NCBI RefSeq assembly: GCF_036785885.1
Contig: NC_092329.1
Location: 5,022,001-5,086,000, forward strand
Length of the DNA: 64,000 nt
Origin: Coffea arabica
Taxonomy: Eukaryota; Streptophyta; Magnoliopsida; Gentianales; Rubiaceae
Direction of reading: 5' to 3'
Part shown: in pieces, positions 46,201-60,677 of the stretch
Layout: each line of letters starts with the position of its first letter
Position numbering within the stretch: position 1 is the first letter of the stretch
Notes under the pieces: model-generated
The model's database searches: none
Seen by the model: the letters and a program-made list of their open reading frames with translations, nothing else
Told to the model about the DNA's origin: nothing
Made by a program: the position numbers and the translations under genes

Positions 46201-49147
46201 ATCTTCAAAATTGAACAATACGATAATAATAATATTAAGCATGCAGTACTTAATTAACAGTTAGCTAGCTAATACGTACTCCTCTATAGTATATATAACA
46301 TTTGTTTTTTGTTTAATTAAACAACAAATGTTGAAAATGAGAATTTCTAGGACAGACAGCTTAAAACACAGACCGAATACGGATAAAAGAGGAAGCATAC
46401 CATCTCTTAAATCTAGACTGGACCGGAGACTACCAGCGTTTTAGCCAGTGCTACCATACATATGCATAAAAACAAACTTAGTCATATTTAATGCACGCTT
46501 TTCTTTGCCTCTCTGACTCTCTCCCTCTCTCTCTCTCTCTCGCTTTCTAAATTTTAATACTACTATATCCATCATCCTATGTGAAAAGTATATAAGATTA
46601 AAGAAAAGAAGAAGAAAGGAAGAATCAAAATCAGTATTCTACACGACAAGCTAGCTACAAGGTTCTTTGCTCTGTCTCTTCTCGCACTCTCTTTTGTCCG
46701 TTTCACTGCTGGACCCCGACCTTCCTGCTGCTAGGCAAGAAGAAACTCAACACTTTTTGATACTCTATTTTATGCTTGCTTATAAGCTCATACATAAGCT
46801 GGTATATACTATTCACTGAGTGTTTAAATTACTTTATGTCGTCCATGATTGAAATTTGAAGTAGTGGGGGTTGGTCAAAGATGGTTCAAATTAAAAAAGT
46901 TGTGGGATTGAACATGGATGCATGGCAATTTGGCAGGGTGACTACCTAGGCTCAGACGAGCATGAGAAAATGAAATGGAATTTACTACTACTATATTCGT
47001 GGAAGGAAGGAGAGAAAGTGATGTAGCTATCAGCTAATGAATTTAAGGGTCACGAGGGGTGGTGACTGGTGAATGCCCACGAGGAATTGGCGATCTGATA
47101 TTAATGGAAAGGACAAGGTACCCGCTTGTCTCTCTGGAGATGCCACGACTGCTTCTTTGTCCTTTCCTTTTTTTTTTCCTTCTACTAATCAGTGTAAATG
47201 GCCTTCCTCTGCAGCCTGGAGTTTGGACTCTTCTATTTCAGAACTCAGGCCATGCCCCTTTATTATACCAAGTGTACGTAGCTTCTTTTTTTTTTTTTTT
47301 TTTCAATCTTCACTTATCTACAACTACGAATAACCTACAGGAAAGGAACGGATCCAACTAAATAACTGGAAAATGAAAGGGGATTAAATCGCCACCGGAT
47401 CAAACAGGTGCATTATGCACTCATTGGATCTGAGAAAAAGTCATATTCAGTGACAATTATGAGAGACAAAACTTGAACCCCTTAATCTCTCGTCCATAAA
47501 GATACTTAAGTGCGTGTACTCTGCTTTCTTTTGGTTTTGCTCCCTCTATCTTTGTGTTGGTATTTAACTACTTAAGTGCTGTAAATTTGTCTGCAAGATA
47601 ATTTCTCATTGCTCAAATAGAAATGTTGAATAAACCACCAGGGAGGGAGTTATGATTTGCATACCTACTAATCCTTGATACACAAGTCTCATTAGGTTCT
47701 CATTCCCTGTAGATTAAGATAGAATAGGTTATACAACTGTTATCGTTGCCGAAAAAAATATATATATAGAAATGTTGAATATGATATGCCTTATGAAAAC
47801 AAGCATGCCCATGAAAATGGAGGTTGTTCTTTAAGCTTAGGTTATTTGGACGATGCGGATAAAATTTGGTGGGACTTTGGTGCATGGCGATACTCTGGGC
47901 ACATTATGCATATTTCACATCATGCCTAGTGTAGCTTTTTGTCAAAATTACAGTTATTCTTAGGTGTTCTCATGACTTTTCTTTTTCAGCTTATCTTAAT
48001 AAAATAAGAGTGAAGTGGATCGTAAGAAGCATTGATTATAAAAAAAAAAAAAAGAAATTTGGCTTGACTTACTTTTAACTTTAATTTTAAAAAAAATGCT
48101 CTGAAGTTTTAATAACTTTATCGTCAATCATTTTTTCTATAACTTGCTTTGAAAAAAGAGATATAGAAAACCTGAGCCTGCCGCTAATCCAATAATGTGT
48201 TTTAGGCAGTCTGTGAGGGATTAAAGGACCAATTGTTTTCCAAGCATTCACAAGAAATTTAGTAGGGATTTTTTTTGGGGTGAAACTTCTGAACTTAATA
48301 ATGCTACTTATCAGAAAATAGGCACACTTGCATGATTGTAGTGGTTTTTTTTGCCTAAATCTTAGGTTATTAAAGCCTCGACTCTCTGTCGAGTGAAAGA
48401 TTCAAAAGAAAAAGAATTTGTAAGCAGCTCATTTACATGGCTGTGTCCGTCTGTAAGGGAAAAAGTGTGAAAATGGAATGATGATACTTGCAGACGGTGT
48501 ATTATCGTATAATGATCTTTATACAAGTATGTGTATGAAGTAGGATTGTCTTTTAATTGAAATCAAGGTAAGGTCAATGCGAAACATACACACAATCATT
48601 ATGGTAACTAACATACACACAATCATATATGTAGAAGAAGTTTATCTTTTGTAATAGTTTTTCTTTTGGGCAAAGGAATTGTTTTCCCAAAATAGTTTAC
48701 AGATTTTAAGCTCTTTCATAATTTAAGAAAATTGGGTAAAAAACAAAGAAATTTGAAGAAAATTATATAATGAGCGCTACAGGAACTATAATTTGCAGGT
48801 GACGGAATCAACTAATACTACATAATATAGTAATATAAAAGCATACATAATAAAAGTAAATTTTATATGCACTATCATGGTGGGATCTACGACATACATG
48901 TAAAAATTGAATTTTAAATTTAAATTTTGTATAATCGTTATTTATTCAATACAGACAGTGTATATAAAAAGATTAATTGATATAATAATAGTAGTAGATA
49001 TTTGTAGAATAGCAGCGTCAAGCCATCTATATTTAAAAAAAAATAAAAATCGACTAACAGCGTACCGCGTTGTTAATTACATCAAATTTAGCAAGAGAAC
49101 AGAAACAGCTAAACAAAATTTTCTCATTATTTGAATTTGCAGTTTAG

Positions 49148-49360
49148 TCATTTCTTTTTCATAAAGGCAGTTAACTCAAGACTCCAATCTGGAACAGGAG
49201 AACAGCTTGCCGTCAGAGATATTATGCACCTTCGTTTTTCCCAGGATTCTGACCCCTGAGCCCTGGCACCTGTTAGACGGCAGGTGCAGGTTCGAACCCT
49301 TTGGGAACATTTGGCCGGGGCATCAAACTCAGAGCCCATCACGAGCTTAACTAAAAACAA
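49148..49360 (-). mobile_element. possible SINE-like element with box-B motif
   Basis: On the minus strand a box-B-like GGTTCGAACC lies downstream of GTTAAGCTCGTGATGGGCTC, with a GC-richer body (about 200 bp) quite unlike its AT-rich surroundings. It could be a tRNA-derived SINE or a fragment of another repeat. The cloverleaf of a real tRNA cannot be closed (weak T stem), so this is not called a tRNA gene. Confidence 0.3.
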
Positions 49361-49364
49361 GATT

Positions 49365-49399
<35 letters not shown>

Positions 49400-52194
49400 T
49401 CATCAAAAAATTAATAAAAAACAGATAGTTTCGTGTCGAAATTGATTTTCAGTTCACATAGTTGCAAGGATAATGGTAGTGCTAGTACCTTATATATGTC
49501 GCATTATTACTCTTAAGTAAGGATATATTGTGGGCAATTTTCTTAGCAAATTTAACAGTGAAAAAAATTAGTTCCTTCTTTTTAGCAGTTGTGAAATGAC
49601 TGAATTTCTTGCCTTTCTCTTGAACCCATGCATCCTAGTCTGTTACTGAAATCCGCATATAGCATACCTAGACAAATTTTAGGAGACATGACCAATGAAA
49701 TTAGTAAAGGATGACACTTAAATTTAGAGAAATTACTAATTGAAAAGCAAACTTGATCGAACGATGTTTTGATTAGATAGGAGAGCATCTAGCAATAGAT
49801 GATTGATTAGAATAATGAAAGGAGCTAGTTGGTCTCCATGCAAAAGTTCCTTTAGGAAACACCAAAAAGCACACTAGTTTCCTTCAACTCTCAAAGAGAA
49901 AGAAGGGAAAGAGGAAAATCTCTGTGGTGTAGGTCTAAAAAGGGGTTTAGGATTTTTTTTTTTTTTTTACATATATACATATATATATATATATACCAAA
50001 GCTATCTAGATAGATTCTTAGACTTGCATGGCTCGTTGTTTCTTATCATCAAATCCTAAAAGAAAGCACATTTTAAAACCACCCCCTTTAAAGATACATT
50101 AAAAGTAGAGAACAACAAGACTAGTCTTTCTTTCATTGTCTTTCTTACATCCTTTCTTCTTTTGTTTTTTTCCACTTTCCTTGTCACCAATCTTTTGTTG
50201 AAGACCCTTCTACGTAAAGGAAGACTCAACACACAACCAACCCTTTAGTAATAGAATGTATCCTTCATACCTTCGTCAATTTTTCCTTTTTTAGGTTGAC
50301 TATGTATAATTTGACTCACACAAGCAAACTTAAATTATATCACGTGTAATAAACAAATTCATGCATATCTTACCAACGTTCGGATTGTAGAAGAAACACA
50401 TAAATGCATGAATGGAACACATAGATCATGTCTCAGTTTCTGTTTCTCTCAAAATATCAAAGGAGACTAGGAGGAAAAAAATTTGGTAGAAGTCAAATAT
50501 ATATAGGAAAAAAAAAAGAACCTCTTCGAAGTTGAATGGAAGAGTGACTTTCATCCCTTAATTAAGTCAATCGTTAATTTTTTTTTTTTTCCTTCGAATC
50601 CTAAAATACTACTGTAATTTTCTTGCACCGAGAAAACTGCATCTCAAGAATCAATGCATGATTAAAATTGAGGTTGGTTGGACCCATGAAACCCTGGAAG
50701 AAGGGCGGGCCTAGCTAGGTTCAGCAGCAGTACAAGAAAGAAATTAAGCACATACATATGACCTATAAACATGATTAAATGCAAAAGTATTAAGACACCG
50801 AATGTCAAAAAAGACAGGGAGAATGGAGTGGATGTGTAGTATGTTTGGTTAGAAGAGGGGAACATAAAGGCTGTTGGATCACATGCATATCACCTTCTTT
50901 TTCTTCTTCTTGTTCTCTTCTTTTTATACTGTGGCTGATAAACGTTAAAGAAAAAAAGTTGTAATTAGAAGGGATAGGGTCCCATCTTCACCCAAGGCTG
51001 CTGCTGGCTACTTCACTAACTTACACTACTACTACTACTACTCATTCATCCATCCATCTCCTCAATCCAAGGGATTCCAATGTGATGATCAAAAAAAAAA
51101 AATTTTTTTTTTAAAAAAAAGAAACACCCAATTGGGTCCCTCAATCCATCATCTTCACCTTCATCATTTCATGCATATATCAAAGTCCCACCTCTTACGT
51201 CCATTGCTCACAAAGCATGCTTAAAAAAGTGGGATTTTTTTGTTTTTGTTTTTGTTTTTGAGGTTTCCTCATATGACAGCCAATAATGCTGCGGATATGA
51301 ATTACTCCTCCTTACCAGTACTAGTAACAATTTTTGATTGGGGTAATGAATATCTCATCATGGGAAAAATAGGACCAATTTTATCAGCCGTTGATTGAGT
51401 ATTAATTGTTCGGTGTATCGGCTTTGGGTAAAGTGCAAAGTCACTGAATCATTTGCGAAATTATGCTCTCCCTTTTCATTTTCATTATTTGGTTCTTTCT
51501 TAATAATTTGGAGGGTCCTCCTCTATTCTAACTCTTTTTCTAATTAATTTTTAACTGAATTGAGTTATATTTTTTAAAAAAAAAAAAAAAAATTGGTTAG
51601 AGAACAAACGAAGAAATAAGATGTGAAAGATCGAAATGGTCGGTGGGTGAAATATGTAGCTAATTAAATTAATAGCTTGCTAATATTTGTTTATTTTACA
51701 ATAAAACTCTGGTAGCTAATGGTGTCAGAATACTTCGAACACGCTGAGATATAATATCTACAAAAGCAGGGCATGCGTGCCATGCAATTTTTAACATTAT
51801 CAGCCTGATATACAGATTTCTGAGCAACAGTCTTGACTCTTGAGATTGATTTCTCTGCTCACAAAATTAAGGGAAAAAAAAAACGCACTGAAACTGTATA
51901 TGACAGCAGGCAATTAGCAAAATATTACTCCATCCATGTTAACAGGCGATAGTTAAGTCATTCCCCAAGAACACATTGGAAAATCATGTATTCAATCGTG
52001 TGTGTGTGTGCGTTATAGGCGAGGTCGGGCTGTTAAAGATGTATTCTTATCTCCTTAAGGGATTGAATTCCCTTTTTGTACTTAACAAGGAAAAGAACTG
52101 CTATTATTTTTCTGTCTTTGCAGATTAATAAAAAATGATGGAGAAAAATTGTCTATTACTGCCTTTTTCTTTTATTCCTCTTCTCTTTTCCTCC

Positions 52195-52198
<4 letters not shown>

Positions 52199-52276
<78 letters not shown>
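52199..52276. repeat. (TA)39 microsatellite
   Basis: 78 bp of uninterrupted TA, the longest simple repeat in the window. A good candidate for a length-polymorphic site and for cruciform extrusion. Confidence 0.97.
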
Positions 52277-52279
<3 letters not shown>

Positions 52280-55200
52280 CATGTTACTACCATATGGATT
52301 GATCAAGATATGTACTCTCAATACTAAGTGCATGTCAAGAAAATAAATTTTGTTGTTTCTTTAGTGTGAAATTGTCAAAACTCATTCCATCTGCTTCAAA
52401 GAAATTGGTGAGTTACAAGAAAGTTTTAAGGTCAGTTTCTAACAAGGAAAGAGAAGATTAGACTAGTGATATTCTAAAAAACTAACAAAAAAAAAAATAT
52501 TTGGTCCGTGAAAGACATTTTGCACCGAAGAAATGATAACTGCTGTTAGCTGTTGGTTTTTTTTTTTAATATATAAAAAGCACAATCGCTAATATAATTT
52601 GTGACTTTATTTCTTGTCTCACCCATCACCATCACAATGAACCATAGGTAAGCGGCGAAAAAAAAAAGGAAAAATAAAGAGAATTTCCTTTCACTATTTA
52701 AAATCTGCTCAATTTTTCTCTACTCAAGTAAGAACCGTAACAGATGAAAATTCGTACGATGAACTTCACAAGAAAGCCTATAAATCATAATGTGCTGAGA
52801 TCAAATGATTTCAGGCCCGATGAACCTGTTTTAGCTTTCTCTTCTAACAAGGTCCCTCTTTTTTTTATTTTTCTTTCGAGCACTTTGAAGTCATAATTGT
52901 GGTAAAATGACCTTGTCATTGCACCTTCAATTATTAGGAAAGACAGGTACATACATACATATATATATATATATAGTTGATGCTTATAGAAGGGCCTATT
53001 GCTATTCAACTGGACAGGCAAAATTCAAGGCTTTAATGTTTGTAATCATAGAGTTTCGGGAATGAAGAATATATGCTTCAGTTGAACTAGAATTACCGGT
53101 CGAAATAAGTAATTACTGTTCTAAGGCCCTTCACAAGAGTCAAAAGCAATCAAAGCACATTCGTAGTTAGACTCAAGAAATCAACTTTTTGAAGGGCCTT
53201 CCAACAGTAATTAGCCTGAGCTTTTCAAATTTTTTGACTCTGCAATTTCTACAAATTTCGCAACATGCAGTAATTGTGAGAATTGATGTTAATGGTTCCA
53301 ATAATTATAAAGTACCATAATAAATTGAAACAAGCTGCTAAAATCACCAAAAACTACATTTATATTTGTTATAATAATCAAAGGACCATTAAGTCAAACA
53401 CCGATAATGTTTTGGCCCGTAATAGAGTACAAATGATGTATACTTCCACTAAATGAAAAATTGGATAAATTTCAGTTACGTCTCCTAATTTTCACCGTAA
53501 TGGTTGCGTCACATTTAAGATATTTTCACAAATTAAGAATTATTTTTTTATGTTGCTTATACCAAAACAAAAAAAAACAAAAAAAATCGGAAGAGCTACA
53601 GCAAGTTTCAATATTAACTTATTTCATGGAGCTGATGGGGAACATGGGCGAATTGGGAACTAAGTTTAGAATGGAATTTTATTCCTGAAATATTTTCTGT
53701 GTAATTATTATGTTAGGATATTAATGGAATCATTGTATAGTGCAGATACTAAACTGCTGCGTTGTTGTTGCTGATTGCCAGATCTTAATAAAAAGCTAAT
53801 TTTTGCCCAAGAAAAAAAAAAAAAACTTATTTCGTGCAGCTGTGGATTATAATGTGTAAAGGAAACGGTTATTATGTTCTAACTCAAAGTGGGATTACAA
53901 CATTTTGATCTTAAAACCAAAGGAAAACTTGGGAAGCAAGTTTAACGGAAGGTAAAGATTTTTATAGGATAACGATAATAGTTGGAAGGAGAGGAACTTT
54001 ACTTGAAGGGATGAAGATCGATGAACTTTTTTCTAATCATGCCTTAGAAAGTGATGACAAAGAGGAAAGTGAATATGCTTCCCCCATGATTATCACTAGT
54101 TGCTGCTGCAATCTAGAATTATTACCATTATTATTCCTCCTCCACTATCACCACCCAACCGCATTGATCTCCAGCCGATCTCTGTCCCGTCAATGTTAGC
54201 TTTTCTTTCTTTCTTTCTTTCTTTTTTTCCCCCCATCAGCTAAAAAGGGCTCTAAAAAAGGGCACCCCTCAAATGAAGAGGAAATCAACAGTTCTCACTG
54301 GTTGGTGTATACAGGAAAAATGTGTGGCCTTCCCTTTGAACTTAAGTCTAGTACCCGTCATGGAATGGAAAGCCTTGATCAATATTATTATTCCACTATA
54401 AAGCTGTTCTTTTCCTTTCTTCTCTCCTTTTCTCTTTGTTGCTGAGTTCGTGGGGTCTCTGCCCTTCTAAACTTCCACTTTGCATGTCTTTTTCACCCAT
54501 AGGAGTAGGGATGTTGGGAGTTGGACAAATGTGGATTTTGTTCTGGAACCCAAATATGCGTTTTACATACTAGATCTCTGCCAAAGGTAACCGGTACTAC
54601 TTCCTTTCATGATCCCTCTCCTTCCTTTGTAGGTCCAGATAAGTGTACATACATTCTCCTGCATGATCTGAAGACCCTTTAGGCTTTAATCCAAAAGGCT
54701 GAATCCACATCAATTTATAGTTACACTAGTCACTAGTGGTAAATAGTAATTTTCAGAATCCAGTTATACCGTAAAATCAAAGTATAAATAAAAAGAAAAC
54801 AGTCCTCTTGCATTTTGTTTTTCTCGCTGATCAATTTTTGGTTTCTCATCATAGGGCCTGGTGCAAAAGCACAAAAGGCTGTTCAACTAACTTGGTGCGT
54901 TATGATGTCTTGTAGATTAATTTGTTCCATGCCTGAATTATTTGCACCTAGAGCAGTCAAATTTAGAACGTTAGTGATGTTCAGTCTGGTCAAAAATTTT
55001 TTTGGTTAAAATAGAATTTTGACTGGTACTATTATTGTACTTCTGCCCAGGTATTATGGCTTCGATGAGAGGAGAAATTACTGCCACTTATAACTAAACA
55101 CATTTGCACACGAAGGTTTGGAGTGCATTTCTCACCAACTTATACCATTATTACTAAATTATAATCTGAATTATCATGATGTTGGATATGTAATCAAAAA

Positions 55201-55540
55201 CTATCGTGACAGAAAGTGTTGTAAAAAGAAAAAAAAACAAATTATTGCATCAATTATTGAATCATATAACCTTATGATATTTCAATAATCTTTTTATCTA
55301 ACGTGCATTTCATCACAAAAGTGATGCAGTATTATTAATCAAAGAATTTGGGAACCTTTACTACGTATTTATGCACTAGAATTTACACATGCAGGGGTTT
55401 GATTTCCTTACTTGATGCGTGTAGCACGTACATTTGAAGCTAGCTTCCAACAGACGCATTAATCAAAGAAAATTAGAGAAGAAATTGAAAGCTCTAAAAA
55501 AAATTTTTTTTTTTTTTAATAAAAAACAACAAAGAAAAAG

Positions 55541-55684
55541 AGCCTTTTGAATTGTTATTTTTAGAAGTTTTTATTTAAAAAAAAAAAAAAAGTGTTGTAG
55601 CGACTTCATATATTTAAAGTAAAAAAAAAAATGATTGAAAAATGTGTTTACAAAAAATATAAAAATTACAATCCAAACAATCAA
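55541..55684. mobile_element. decayed MITE related to the one at 17697
   Basis: It shares the internal words TGTAGCGA and AAAATGTGTTTA with 17697-17843 and ends in ACAATCCAAAC, the counterpart of GCAATCCAAGC. The left end (GCCTTTTGAATTG) is a decayed inverted repeat. A poly(A) expansion interrupts it and no clean target duplication is seen. Confidence 0.5.
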
Positions 55685-58503
55685 GTACAGTTCATCTGGC
55701 AAATTAAAACTCTAACCTCATGGATAAATTACGATAGGGGCCCCTGACGACCCTCCTCTGCTTGGTTTCACTTTTAACAGCAGCAGCTCTAGAAGAATTA
55801 TACTACTCCTACTTCCATATTTATTAAGTTTTCACGTCGCAGTCCATTGGTGTTTTTCTGTTCTGGTACATGCATTGCCTTTTCTAGTCACAAGAATATC
55901 TACATTTGATCTTCATAATGTGGCCCTGTGATTGTACATAAGTAATTTTGGAATGGAGCCATCTGCTTCCAGTAGTACGTGTATTTGCATGAATGCATGG
56001 GGAATATTTAGGTATATGTACGCTTTCCGGTTGCTTCCTTTTTGGAAGCTGGACCCATTGGCAATCATGTGGCACGTTTCTTTTCTCCTCGGATTTGCTT
56101 TCTGGGTTTAATTTAATTGGGTCGAATCTTGTTGGACTAATGCTGAAGCCATTACATGCAAGCTCAATTCCAATAGATTGATCCATGTTGAACGTCAAGC
56201 TCATCATTAAAATCGGCCTGGGTTCAGGCCCGAATCACTGTAACCATGGTTGACATGGAGTGATGTGTGACGGCTATTTTTAATTTGAATTTGAATTTTA
56301 AGTTTTGCATATTTGGCATCCATCCATCGAGACCTGCTGATATTGATTATAGACTTGACCATCTACATGGGCATTTTCTACATAAAACTGGAACACCAAT
56401 ATGGACGATTTTTTCGTGGACTCAGAAAATGGGTAAACACGAAAAGAGGTACTATAAAAGCGTTAACTCAGATGTGCAAGAACGGTCTAATGTAAAACAA
56501 TAACCAAAAATGTGAGTTCCTAAAAGGGAACAAACTAGGATTTAATAGAACTAAAACTTGATAGGGAAATGTTCCAAAAAAAAAAAAAAGAAGAAGATCC
56601 AACCACTTGAAAGAACACATGCCATTCGAGTTCATCATAAAATGTTTAAATAAATAAAAATAATTTTTGTTTAAAAAAAAACTCATCTTGTTAATGCAAG
56701 TTTAACTCTTATTAATTCTTGTGTCCCAGACAACAAATTTATTAAAACTTTATCGCTTTATTATATTTATAGGTATTAAATTATGGAAATTGTGAGAGAT
56801 AGACAAGTGACATTCTATATATAACTAGGAAAATTTGTTGCTATTGTTATCCAAACTTTTCAAAAATTGAAAAAATAATTAAAAATTATAATACAATAAA
56901 AATTTATTACATATTTTATAATGTTATGTGAAAAGTCAAAATATTTTTCATAGTATTTTAAAATGTATAAATACAAAATGATTTTTAAATTATACATATA
57001 ATCATGTATTATACAAGTATATTATGAATAATTACTAACTAGAGTACTAAATTTCAATTATTAATCAAAAATCTTATTATTATTTCAAATAAACTTCCTA
57101 ATAGTACTAGTTTGATATAAGTTTTTAAGTAAAATAGGCATGAATTAGTAAATTTTGATCATTAATCAAATTTACTATGTTTTCAGTAAGAATTACTATT
57201 ATCTATAAAAATTTACTAGCACTTGAACTAAACTTACTTTCTAAAACGTAAGTTTAGGATATAAAGTACCAATTTATTCCTTTAAAAAGTAAGTTTCATA
57301 TTTATTCTAATTTACCTTTTGAGAGAAAAAAGTACTAATTTATTACGTTAACTTACTATTTTCAATGAGAAATTTACTTCCTTATTTTCTATCAAATGAT
57401 CACTAAAAGTGTGATACCCTGTCGTTATTCTTGCAATTGCAGTCAATCTCGCTACCTTTTGAGTTTAGTTGCCGCTCCAAAACTGCAGGGTGCTTTTGAA
57501 GAGTCCCAAGGCTTGCAAGGTAAAACCAGTTTAGTTACCGTAATGATCTAGAGCATTTTCCTTCATTATTAACTTGTACTTAATAGTTATCATCAATATG
57601 ATACATTTTCTTTTACTGATTTCTTTTACGAAGAGTTATTATCTAACCACTTAAAAGGCATGTATTCTTCTTTCGAGAAACGAATTTTGACCAATTAAAC
57701 CTAATCCCAGAAGTCAACCCAAAAGCCGGCAACTCTTGAATTGCTCCCAGGGACTTAACTACCCAAACCCCAACCCCCTCAAAGCCGATGTGGGATAGAA
57801 ACCCGACAGGGCCTTAAAAGGCATGTATTCACTTTCTACAAATTATTGAGTTGTAAAAAACAAAATTGTTTTGAATCTACCAACTACATCATACATTATC
57901 TTTTTCTTCTGTCAATCAGAGTACATCAAAGAAATCTTTAAAAATTTCTATACCCAAAATTGAGTTCACGCCTCCACTGGCCAAAAAGAAATTCCGTCCC
58001 TGAGCTTAATGCCTCACTCATGGAATTTCATAATCTACACATTTCTAAAAATTGTAATTCAAAGTTTTACACTGCCTGGGGTCTCAACCTAAGGAACCAC
58101 AAGCTACAGCGAAAGAGAGGAGGGGGTGGCGGGAGTGTTTCGTTTCTTGTATACCTAATAAATGATAATAATAATGTAATCCATGACCATTTCCCATCTA
58201 CTTGACAGTCCTGTAACAGAGTGTTGGAGCAATTGGATTTGATTCCCTTCATTTACTCTGTGAGAACCCGGGAATTGAGAAAGAAGTTAAAAAAAAAAAA
58301 AACAGTACTTACAACAACACTGTGTTTAGCATGTAAGCCTTCTTACCAAGAGCACAAACAGATATATGCGACCATGTCACTAAAAGAGGCACTGAATGCA
58401 GAAGTCTAAGACGCAGTGGAAATGTACAAAGCACGTTTAATATGGAAGAAACAGTCCGCAGATACGCATAAGATGGATGTTACATTAGCTTCATGTGATC
58501 CAA

Positions 58504-60677
58504 TTACATAAAAACCTGCATTCCAACTTGCTTAGCGCAACGACACAAGGGACAAACACTAACCTTACTTTCACAGTCTTTACACAGACAGAGATGCTTG
58601 CAAGGTAATAAAAGCATGCACACCTCATTAACTCTACAAACCTTGCAATTCATCAAGTCCTTCATCTCATTACCATCTTTGCGTAGCAGGTGAAAATCAA
58701 GCGTTCGACCATTGCAGCAAGAGGCAGTATCATCTACCTCACTATCACCACAACCTTCTTTACTATCTCTACTTTGTGCAAAGACTTGTTGTATGTTCAG
58801 TGTAAGAGTTTTGACCATGTTTTCATTGTACTGAGCACGCTGTTGCCATGCATTTGCCTCAAGGGACAACTGTTCCATTCTTAGCTCCAGTTCAATGTTC
58901 TTCTTGTTAATGTCTTCCACCTCTGCCTCTTTCTCACGGAGTTTCTGCAGGACTTTCTCTTCAACGTACGAGATGGTTTGGAGCTGGTTTGTCTGAACCT
59001 TCTCCAAAATAGCTTGCCTCAATCGGTCACCCTGAGAGCATTAAATGTTTTGTAATCAAATTATAGCTAGGTCCCAAGAAAGCACATGACCATTTATAGT
59101 CAAGTTAATCAATACAAATAATTTATCTAAGTCAAATCTGCCTAGTCCAATTAGTATTATTTGAGATAACCTAACAATGGAGAAGCTCAGGTTGGAAAGA
59201 TAATTCAGCAATCCTATTAGTTAGTTAAACATACAAACTGAACTTCGAGTCACAAAATCAAGACCCGCTCAGACAACAGTGGTCCTCACTATCACCTAAA
59301 CCCTGATGCCACACTGCCATAGTAAAGCACTTTATTTGGCAGCAAGGTGTTAAACTGCATACGAAAGCTCATTGGAGACCACAACCAACCTTTCCCTTAG
59401 AAGATCAGGGCCATCAGTAATTCGCTTTCCATATGCTTGAAACACAGGTGCATGGTAACAAAAAACTCTCAACAGCATCGATGGCAAAACACCCTAAACG
59501 ATTAGTGACAAAAAGGCAAATAATATTGAAACAAAAAAGGAATAATAATCTTTCTGCCATTGAAGAACCACATTTCCTACTTCAGCCACTGAGCCACTAT
59601 CTGCTACCAAATCTTAAAACCCCCATCGACACAAGACTACTTTGCAAAGCACAATGTTATCAGTCAAACCACTCAGGAACTAAACCAAACCCACCCACCC
59701 ACCCCCCCCCCCAACCCCCAACACAAAAAAAAGGAAAAAGAAAAAAAGGAGGACAAAAAAGAAGGCAACCCATGACATTAACTTTATAGTTTATCTCACT
59801 TCTTGGGCAAAAACAACTTTGCACTGAAACAGTAACAGAAATCATAGTAATACAATGCCAAACCAGGTAAAATAAACAATAAAAATCTCAGCTTTCCTAA
59901 ATTATAAACTTTAGATACTCGTGAAAAGGATTAAAGTTACCTGAATCTTTAAGAATCTTTCAATTTCAGCATCTTGCCTGTGGAACTCAAGATCAAGTTC
60001 ATCACCAACAATCCCTAGAAAAGCTGAGTCACCAGAAGAAGCCAACCAGGTTTTATTATTAGTATTGTTGTTGTTGGTATTATCCAAAGACAAGCCCAGC
60101 CCGGTTGACACTGATCGAGCCTGTAAGAAATCCACAGAAGACATCTGCGAATTATTATTGTTGTTATTATGGTGATTATTATCAAGAAAATCCTGCTCTT
60201 TGGGCCTCTTTTTCTTCGGCTCGAACCCGTAATTCCACTGCAATTCCAGCCCTCCTCCTTGCTCCTCCACCGTCGCCGGAGCTAAGCCCACAACTTGAAC
60301 TGGGCTCAACAAACAAACAAAGTACAAAAAGACCAAATTTTTTGGTCAGAAAATTGCAGATTATTCTAAAAATGTGATCCAAAGGTTAATAGTTGAGAGA
60401 TGATAATTACAAGGAGGGACATAAGGAGGGTGGTTGGATTGATCAGGGAGATTCATCCCATTGAAGAAGGCCACCGGCGGTGAAATCTGGGCGGCTTCCA
60501 TGTTGCTGTAAATGTCCCTGAAAAATAAAAAGAAATGAGGATTTGCGGAGAGATAGAGAGATATAAGAGAATTTAAGGGGACCCAGAAAATTTTTACCTT
60601 AAAGATTGCTGCTGCTTGGGCGGTGGTTGCTGGAGGTGGTGGTGGTGTTGTTGGAAATGGTGATGAGGAAAAGCCAT
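58504..60677 (-). CDS. SBP1: SBP1/BOI-type RING E3 ubiquitin ligase
   Basis: Four exons on the minus strand: 60677-60598, 60517-60411, 60299-59941 and 59031-58504. All introns are GT-AG and the phases close to 357 residues. The His/Gln-rich N terminus (MAFPHHHFQQHHHH) and the segments PPVAFFNGMNLPDQSNHPPY, MSSVDFLQARSVSTGLGLSL and KEGCGDSEVDDTASC mark the S-ribonuclease-binding protein 1 class. A basic KKKRPKEQD is a likely nuclear signal. A long coiled coil (about 182-275) precedes the C-terminal RING at 311-357, with the CX2C, CXHX3CX2C and CX2C spacing typical of the BOI family and ending at VGMQVFM. Family members ubiquitinate partners in self-incompatibility, defence and gibberellin signalling; the target here is unknown. 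Intron 3 (909 bp) holds only low-complexity sequence including a C run near 59702. Confidence 0.93.

Larger units (their letters stand above)
41453..58503. other. 17-kb gene-free region upstream of HSFB4
   Basis: No ORF here shows a protein family signature, and no known plant microRNA sequence was recognised. It holds CTT-rich repeats (43141-43200), short (AT)n tracts near 45785, 49378 and 49980, a (TA)39 tract (52199-52276), an A/T inverted run near 51090, a SINE-like piece near 49148-49360, a decayed MITE near 55541 and a GATGTGGGAT-containing repeat-like piece near 57789. Since HSFB4 is read leftward, this is its upstream DNA; it also contains the SBP1 3' side at the right end. Confidence 0.55.

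Noticed and set aside
49240..49320. tRNA-like GGTTCGAACC motif
   Set aside because: The T stem is weak and no acceptor or D arm could be paired; treated as a possible SINE box B instead.
41453..58503. Known plant microRNA precursors in the long gap
   Set aside because: I looked by eye for common mature families (156, 159, 160, 164, 166, 167, 169, 171, 172, 319, 390, 393-399) and found no match; a folding search could still find a new one.
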